Positions 59,236 through 64,000 of a DNA stretch of 64,000 nucleotides are shown here, piece by piece. Positions within the stretch are counted from its first letter, which is position 1; the number at the start of each line of letters is the position of its first letter. The notes beneath the pieces are model-generated. The model was not told the DNA's origin. It worked only from the letters and a program-made list of their open reading frames with translations, and did not search any database. The position numbers and the translations under genes are program-made. The stretch is from NCBI RefSeq assembly GCF_000350225.1, contig NW_005179153.1, positions 1 to 64,000 on the forward strand. The letters are read 5' to 3'. This DNA comes from Chondrus crispus. Lineage: Eukaryota > Rhodophyta > Florideophyceae > Gigartinales > Gigartinaceae.

Positions 59236-60450
59236 ATGCGCTTATAGGGCAGGGCAGCTCCTAAAATGATTTTTACACGTTAAAAAAGGGCCTCGCCTAT
59301 GCTCGTATATTCCTCTAGTGATGGCGCCTTGCACTTGAAGTATTCTCCTACCTGACCACTGTGGGATAACTCCTCTCCGCCCTAGGTTGGGTGAGAGGCG
59401 GAGGCTATAACGAGGGAGCACGCGGCGCGGACGCGACGCGCTAATTGAACCGATCGGACCAGCTCGCGAAAAGGGAGTGGCTCACTGGCCGGTTAGGCGC
59501 AGTCGCCCCGTGGTGCGTGAACGGGAGCGACCGGTAACGGGTTAGAAGCTAGCGCGCGCGATAGACAACCGAAACGGACGTACGTAGGCGCGAAAGGGAC
59601 GGGGGCGAGCTTGCCCCCGTTTACTGGCGGGGACGGATGCCAGGTCTTAACCTGTCAGAGGGACGCCTCCCACACCTGTTCCAGTACAGTAGTACAGTAC
59701 CTGCCGCCTAGTGCGTGCCGGGTACTGTACACAATTAAAAAGCTAGCGCCATAATTACTACTACCGCACGGACGCTGCTACTACGCGTGTGCACTACTGT
59801 ACACGCGTGATGCTTACAGACTACCGCACGGACGACACGTGTGCTTCTGTACACGTGCGCCACGCCACGACCGGTCGGTACACGCGCGCGCTCCCTACTC
59901 GTGGGCACACCCGCCCACGTGTGCACCGTGCACGGCCGCACGGTTAATAACCTCCCCGCGCGGGCGACGGTCGTTTTACTACAGACCCCCTTCCTTAGCT
60001 TTCGCTACGTTCCCGTAGCGATCACCTCTCCGACCACACGGCTCCTTTGCGGTCCCTCTCTTTCCCTCCGCGCGCGATGCGAAGACCAAAGCGCGTGCGT
60101 GCGGGCGGGCTTTTCTTCCGCCTCGACTCCGAGCTGGCAGTCGATACGCCAGCTGTCCCGTCCGAATCGGTAAGCGCGTCGTCCAATTTCCCTCCTGCGA
60201 GACGCTCCGAAACCCCTGACGCCCTCCTAACACTCTCCCGAAATTCCCAACTCCTCCACCCGCGACGACTTTTCCGTACAGTACCTCATCCCGAGACCGA
60301 GAACGGACGGTCACGACGAAGTCAGCGCAGCGCGCCCATACGGTCCGCCGTGGAGCCCTGGTCGGGCTCCGGCGTGGAGCCGATCGGCCCATGCGGTACA
60401 CCCGTGGCGAAGCCAACGCGGCGAGGCTCCCGTGGCATAACGGCGGTTCG
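59236..60450. other. GC-rich non-coding stretch
   Basis: Rich in CGCG and ACACGTGTGC-type motifs, with a partial direct repeat CTACCGCACGGACG at about 59761 and 59821 and TACAGTAC motifs. Frames here (for example 59979-60416 minus) are Arg/Gly-rich shadows. It may be LTR debris; no partner was found. Confidence 0.4.
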
Positions 60451-61093
60451 TGATTAGATTTAGATCAGATCAATACGAACCACACACGCGCACACGTGTG
60501 CCCCCACGTGTACAGGGGACCCGCGACCACACGCGTACACGTGTAGGAGGGGCGTATCACCACACGCACAGTACGCGTCTCACACGTGTGGTGTCAGCCC
60601 CGACGGCTGACAGCATTACAGCGCGGGACGACCCGCGCTACAGTACGTTACTACAGCATACCGGTACTGTAGTGTTAGAGTAGAGGCATTGGATACATTA
60701 AATACCAGCGAGACCGGCGGCGGAGTAGGTGGAGAAGCACGGACTTGTCCACAACCTACCGCCTAGGTCCGTCTTCCAGCTTAACTAACTCCCGCGATCC
60801 GCCTTCGCGCCCGTTAACCGGGACAAAGCGGGTAGGGGACAGCCGCGTACGGGAGCGAGCCTAGATCTGCCTCCGCCCGTCAGCGCTGGTACGTTACCCA
60901 GCGCTGCTCCGGGGCGTCGAGGCGTAGATCGGCCCACGCGTACGCTCGTCCCCGACCGTCCCGCTCTACCACGCTACCAGGGCCCGCTTCCCTGTCTCGT
61001 TAGCTGTGTGTTCTCCCCGTCTTCTCGCCCCTCGTACGGGGTCTACGTCGAGCTAAGTATACACCCCTCTCCGTTGGGGGGTGTTATACTACA
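60451..61093 (+). repeat. Gypsy-3 5' LTR (left border uncertain)
   Basis: It ends TTATACTACA, like the solo LTR at 24818-25424. Shared blocks include TCAGCCCCGA(C/T)GGCTGACAG, GCCTAGATC(C/T)GCCTCCGCCC and GCTAAGTATACACCCC-like sequence. The expected TGTAGTATA start is not seen, so the left end may be truncated. A TATA-like TACATTAAATACC lies near 60693. Confidence 0.7.
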
Positions 61094-61094
61094 G

Positions 61095-61113
61095 TGGTCT
61101 CCCGACCTAGAAG
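61095..61113 (+). promoter_or_regulatory. Primer binding site candidate of Gypsy-3
   Basis: It is the same 19-mer, TGGTCTCCCGACCTAGAAG, that follows the Gypsy-2 LTR. It begins one base after the LTR end. Confidence 0.7.
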
Positions 61114-61326
61114 ACCCCGGAGTACGTTCTCCGAGAAGACCTCTTAGGTCCTCCGCGAACCGATCCCGTCGAGAGGAGCCCAGAGTTTGAGCCCTCGATC
61201 CGCTCCGAAGCGGCGGATCTGAGTCCGGCCGCTGTGCGATCCCCATCCGCCCCGTCGGGCGACGGCGACGCAGGTCCTCGTGACGGCGAACCGTGGCTCA
61301 GATCCTCCGAGGAAAGAGCGGCGGCG

Positions 61327-64000
61327 ATGTTCGAACGCATAGCCGAATACATCGAGGAAGTCCGTACTTCCCTTCGGATCGATGTATCGGACCATGTATA
61401 CACTCGATGCATGGCCGAACTCCGCTCCCTGCGTGAAGGGAGGTTCGATAGAGTGACGCAGTCCTTAGAGAATCTCCGAGCACTGATCGACGAGTTGCAC
61501 TCGCGGATAGTGCTCGTCGAAGATTCGCGTCTCGTATCGCCCGGACCGTCCGGGCAAGGTCGTCCCGACGGGCCGACCCCTACGAGACGACCTGAGGACC
61601 TATCCTCCCCGTCCGCGGAACAGTTGGGTGCGTTCGCGCACCTCTCCAACGAGCTCAACGCCACGCGTCGGCGTGCTCGTGATATGAAACGGACCATGGC
61701 CGCAAGGCTGCCCGGTGCCCCCACGAGAGGGCCAGGTTGTACCGTACCTCCGAGCGACGTCGCTCCGGACCGTTGGGGACCGGCTGGTGCCGACACTAGC
61801 CGAACCGCGGAAGGCAACCGCCTTCCGACAAGCGCGAATTACGCGTCTGAGACCCAAGCACTGCCGCCTATCCCGGGAAGTAGGCAGCACATGGAACGCG
61901 TTTCGTATCGCGACGACCCTGACCGTGGAGGAGCCGCCCGCGGATCCGGAGTACCGATGTTCTCCGTCGATCCCCGCTGGGGCGGCTACCCGCCGGCGAA
62001 CTACGCCGAGCATCCAGGTCCGGTAGACGTTCGTACGCTACCCGTCACCCCCTTCGGCACGCTGGGTCCCCCCGAACCCGGACTCCAGCCGGTACATACG
62101 ATGATCCAAGAGTCCAGCGCCGTCGCTGACTATCGTACGTACCGGCTGGATAACACCTCGAGGCTCGTTACCTCGGGTGACACGGAACGGATCGCGAAGT
62201 ACGTTCAACGCTGCAGTGGGATCCAACCTACGATGAGGAGCTTTGACGGTACGGACCTGATCCAGCTCCTACCGTTCTTGAAAGATGTCCGGATAACCTT
62301 CAACTCGCAACACCTTACCGAAGGTGTTGTGGTACGAGTCCTCGCGCACTTCCTAGAGCGCGACGCGGAGCGCCTGTATACGAGTTATACAATGCGTGGC
62401 CTCCGCGCCGGCCAGCTACACGACGACGTGAGCTGGCCGGGGCCCGTGAACCAGTTCCTGAAACGCTACTTAACCGACGACGTGTTAGGTGAAGCGTACG
62501 ACGCTGTCGCGACGGCGCGACAGCAATCTCACGAAACGGAGAGCACGTCTGCAAACCGGCTCGAAACTGCCGCGTTCCGGTGCACGGCAGTGTGTACTGC
62601 AATACGCACCTGAAAAGGGGGGTGAAAAGAAAGGAAAATATTTGGATATGAAAAGTAGTCCGGGTTGGGGGACACACGTATGAATAATTGCACAGTTTTA
62701 ATTTCTAATTATTTTATTTTATTTAGTTAATTAGTTAGCATTAATTTTGCTGACATTAGATTAGATTTAGGATCTAGCGCCGCGAGCTACTGTAGTGGCT
62801 CCGGCGGGGCGATATATACCTTAGCCCTCTGACCACCAAGTCAGTAAAGGTAACCCGAGTTGCCAGAGTCTGATATCGCCTTGGTTGAAGTCCGTGTTTT
62901 ACAAGACATTCCCTTTAACTACAGATTACTTTATCCATTGCGCTCGGGGGTCCCCTTTTTCCTTACCAATTTTCCTTTACTTCCCTATCCTAATTTCCCT
63001 TAATCTTGAGTTGGTCCCACCTTGTAGGATTGCGATCCGCAACGTGACGTCATTTGCCATCGGGCTTTTGTGTTGGTGCACCAGTGGTGCTTTTCTCAGT
63101 GTTCGTTCCATCGGAATCTGGTTGCGACCGATCCGTTGTTGGTACTTTGCTATCGGGCAGTACGACGGTGTAGCGCTGCTACGTTTTCTTCTTTTGCCGA
63201 CGGGCTACTTTGCGACGTCCCCGTCGAAGACCTTATCAAGGGTATAAGGTGTACAAGGCGCTCTTCGAGCATTGGATTTACGACCCATCGGACCGGGTTT
63301 ACCTAAACACCCCTCCGAACTCGTCGAGCAGTTGCCTTTACAAGTCTCTACCACCATTTACCGATCCCGGGCTGGGCCCTTCTCTTTGCCCCCCCCCTAT
63401 CAGGGATCCGAGCTACTGCGGGCCGCAAACCGGCTTAAAGAGGACAGGGAGCTTCGAACACTCCGTAGCGCTGTGCCGTTGGCAGTTGTTGTTTTTGTTG
63501 CTGTTGTTTGTGTTGGACCGTCGGACCTTGGTCTCTGCCTGACAGGCACATTGCACTACACAGTGTTCTCCGAACAGTCCCCGGCGCACTACTTCGTGCG
63601 GGGACTTGCTCCTGCGACCCGTGCCGCAGTCTCCGAGACTGTTCAGAGGCTCCCGAGCCGCCAGAAGACCGATCTTCCAACCATCCGCCGTATCGCCACG
63701 GCGGAAGGCACGACGTACCGCGCTCGCCGCGGTTTACCCCTGCCGGATTCGAAACCGGCAGGGAGGGCTGGCAGGAATACGACGTCCGCCGCAATAAGTT
63801 CGCCCGCTTCGACCCTCCACATCGGGGAGGATGAGTGGCAGGCCGACCCTGTCGTCATTAGGCAAGGAGCAGGACCCGTGGGGGGACGAACCCCCTCACC
63901 GATGTCGACCGGAACGACATCGAGTTACGCAACCGCCTTCGCAGCCACCCCAAGAGTGGCAAGGGTTACGGATCCCCGGGTCGCAGAGCTCGACATCTCG
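61327..64000 (+). pseudogene. Gypsy-3 Gag split by a solo LTR; runs off the window
   Basis: The frame is open from 61111. The first ATG is at 61327 (MFERIAEYIEEVRTSLRI). The capsid-like part (DGTDLIQLLPFLKDVRITFN, LKRYLTDDVLGEAYDAV, ETAAFRCTAV) is cut at 62592. After removal of 62593-63560 and one CAGTG, it continues in frame at 63566: FSEQSPAHYFVRGLAPATRA, then IRRIATAEGTTYRARRG. This parallels Gypsy-2 Gag (IRCGNVHSM...FVDGLIPATK...FASAEGKTHRARAG) block for block, proving the join. The frame remains open to base 64000. It encodes the particle protein of a third Gypsy family member. Confidence 0.88.
62593..63560. repeat. 968-bp solo LTR inside Gypsy-3 gag
   Basis: It begins TGTACTGCAATACGC. 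The complement of its end is TGTAGTGCAATGTGC (12 of 15 matching). The 5-bp duplication CAGTG flanks it (62588-62592; 63561-63565). Its termini resemble those of the Gypsy-2 LTR (TGTAGTGCAATGGC). A TATA-like GATATATACC lies at about 62811. Small frames inside, such as 62885-63247, have no support. Confidence 0.9.

Noticed and set aside
59979..60416. 145-codon Arg/Gly-rich minus frame
   Set aside because: GC-driven shadow with no domain; opposite-strand frames are equally open.
62885..63247. 120-codon plus frame
   Set aside because: It lies wholly inside the solo LTR and ignores its borders; no family match.
63730..63762. CCCTGCCGG/CCGGCAGGG hairpin resembling a tRNA T-arm
   Set aside because: No cloverleaf around it; it is part of the open Gypsy-3 gag frame.

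Overview
This window looks like nuclear DNA of a eukaryote with few introns and a genome crowded with transposons. The one clearly intact housekeeping-type gene, a 658-residue dynamin GTPase, is a single exon with a consensus ATG context. Almost everything else is LTR retrotransposons and DNA transposons stacked inside one another. Intron-poor genes, chromodomain Gypsy elements, Copia elements, Tnp2-type transposases and frequent short TACAGTAC-like motifs would fit a florideophyte red alga such as Chondrus. That species guess is inference and cannot be proven from the sequence alone.

Layout. 1-4.3 kb: a Tnp2 (CACTA-like) transposase with a divergent small gene. 5.8-6.4 kb: a frameshifted DUF1295 membrane reductase pseudogene. 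6.5-11.3 kb: a minus-strand Ty3/Gypsy element (Gypsy-1). Its integrase is cut off and abuts a 73-bp copy of a PIF1-helicase segment. 12.1-13.7 kb: the PIF1-like helicase gene itself, with one in-frame TAG. 13.9-14.8 kb: degenerate ~372-bp tandem repeats. 16.2-16.5 kb: an F-box-associated domain fragment. 19.6-21.6 kb: the dynamin gene, which contains a perfect 26-bp-arm palindrome. 22.4-26.4 kb: three nested units, namely a TA-flanked TIR element, a pogo-like DDE transposon inside it, and a solo LTR inside that.

26.6-52.2 kb is a three-storey nest. The outer unit is a minus-strand Copia element (Copia-A; 349-bp LTRs, target duplication GGGAG). It is split at its reverse transcriptase active site by a Gypsy chromovirus (Gypsy-2; 508-bp LTRs, duplication TGTCT, about 12.0 kb without its own insert). 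Gypsy-2 is itself split between its RT and RNase H domains by an 8.3-kb segment with CACT...AGTG ends. That segment carries a JmjC ribosomal-oxygenase-like gene, an Rsm22-like fragment and other gene-like pieces, so it resembles a gene-capturing transposon. Between its integrase/chromodomain and 3' LTR, Gypsy-2 also carries a long antisense ORF with a CxxC-CxxC motif.

52.3-57.9 kb is a second Copia element (Copia-B; 363-bp LTRs, duplication TTTTT). It is inserted only 47 bp from Copia-A. 58.3-59.2 kb: a decayed SANT/Myb-like gene. 60.4-64.0 kb: the 5' part of a third Gypsy element (Gypsy-3). Its gag is split by a 968-bp solo LTR with duplication CAGTG, and removing that LTR restores the gag frame exactly.

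All boundaries, duplications and LTR differences were read by eye. Domain names rest on remembered family motifs, not database searches.
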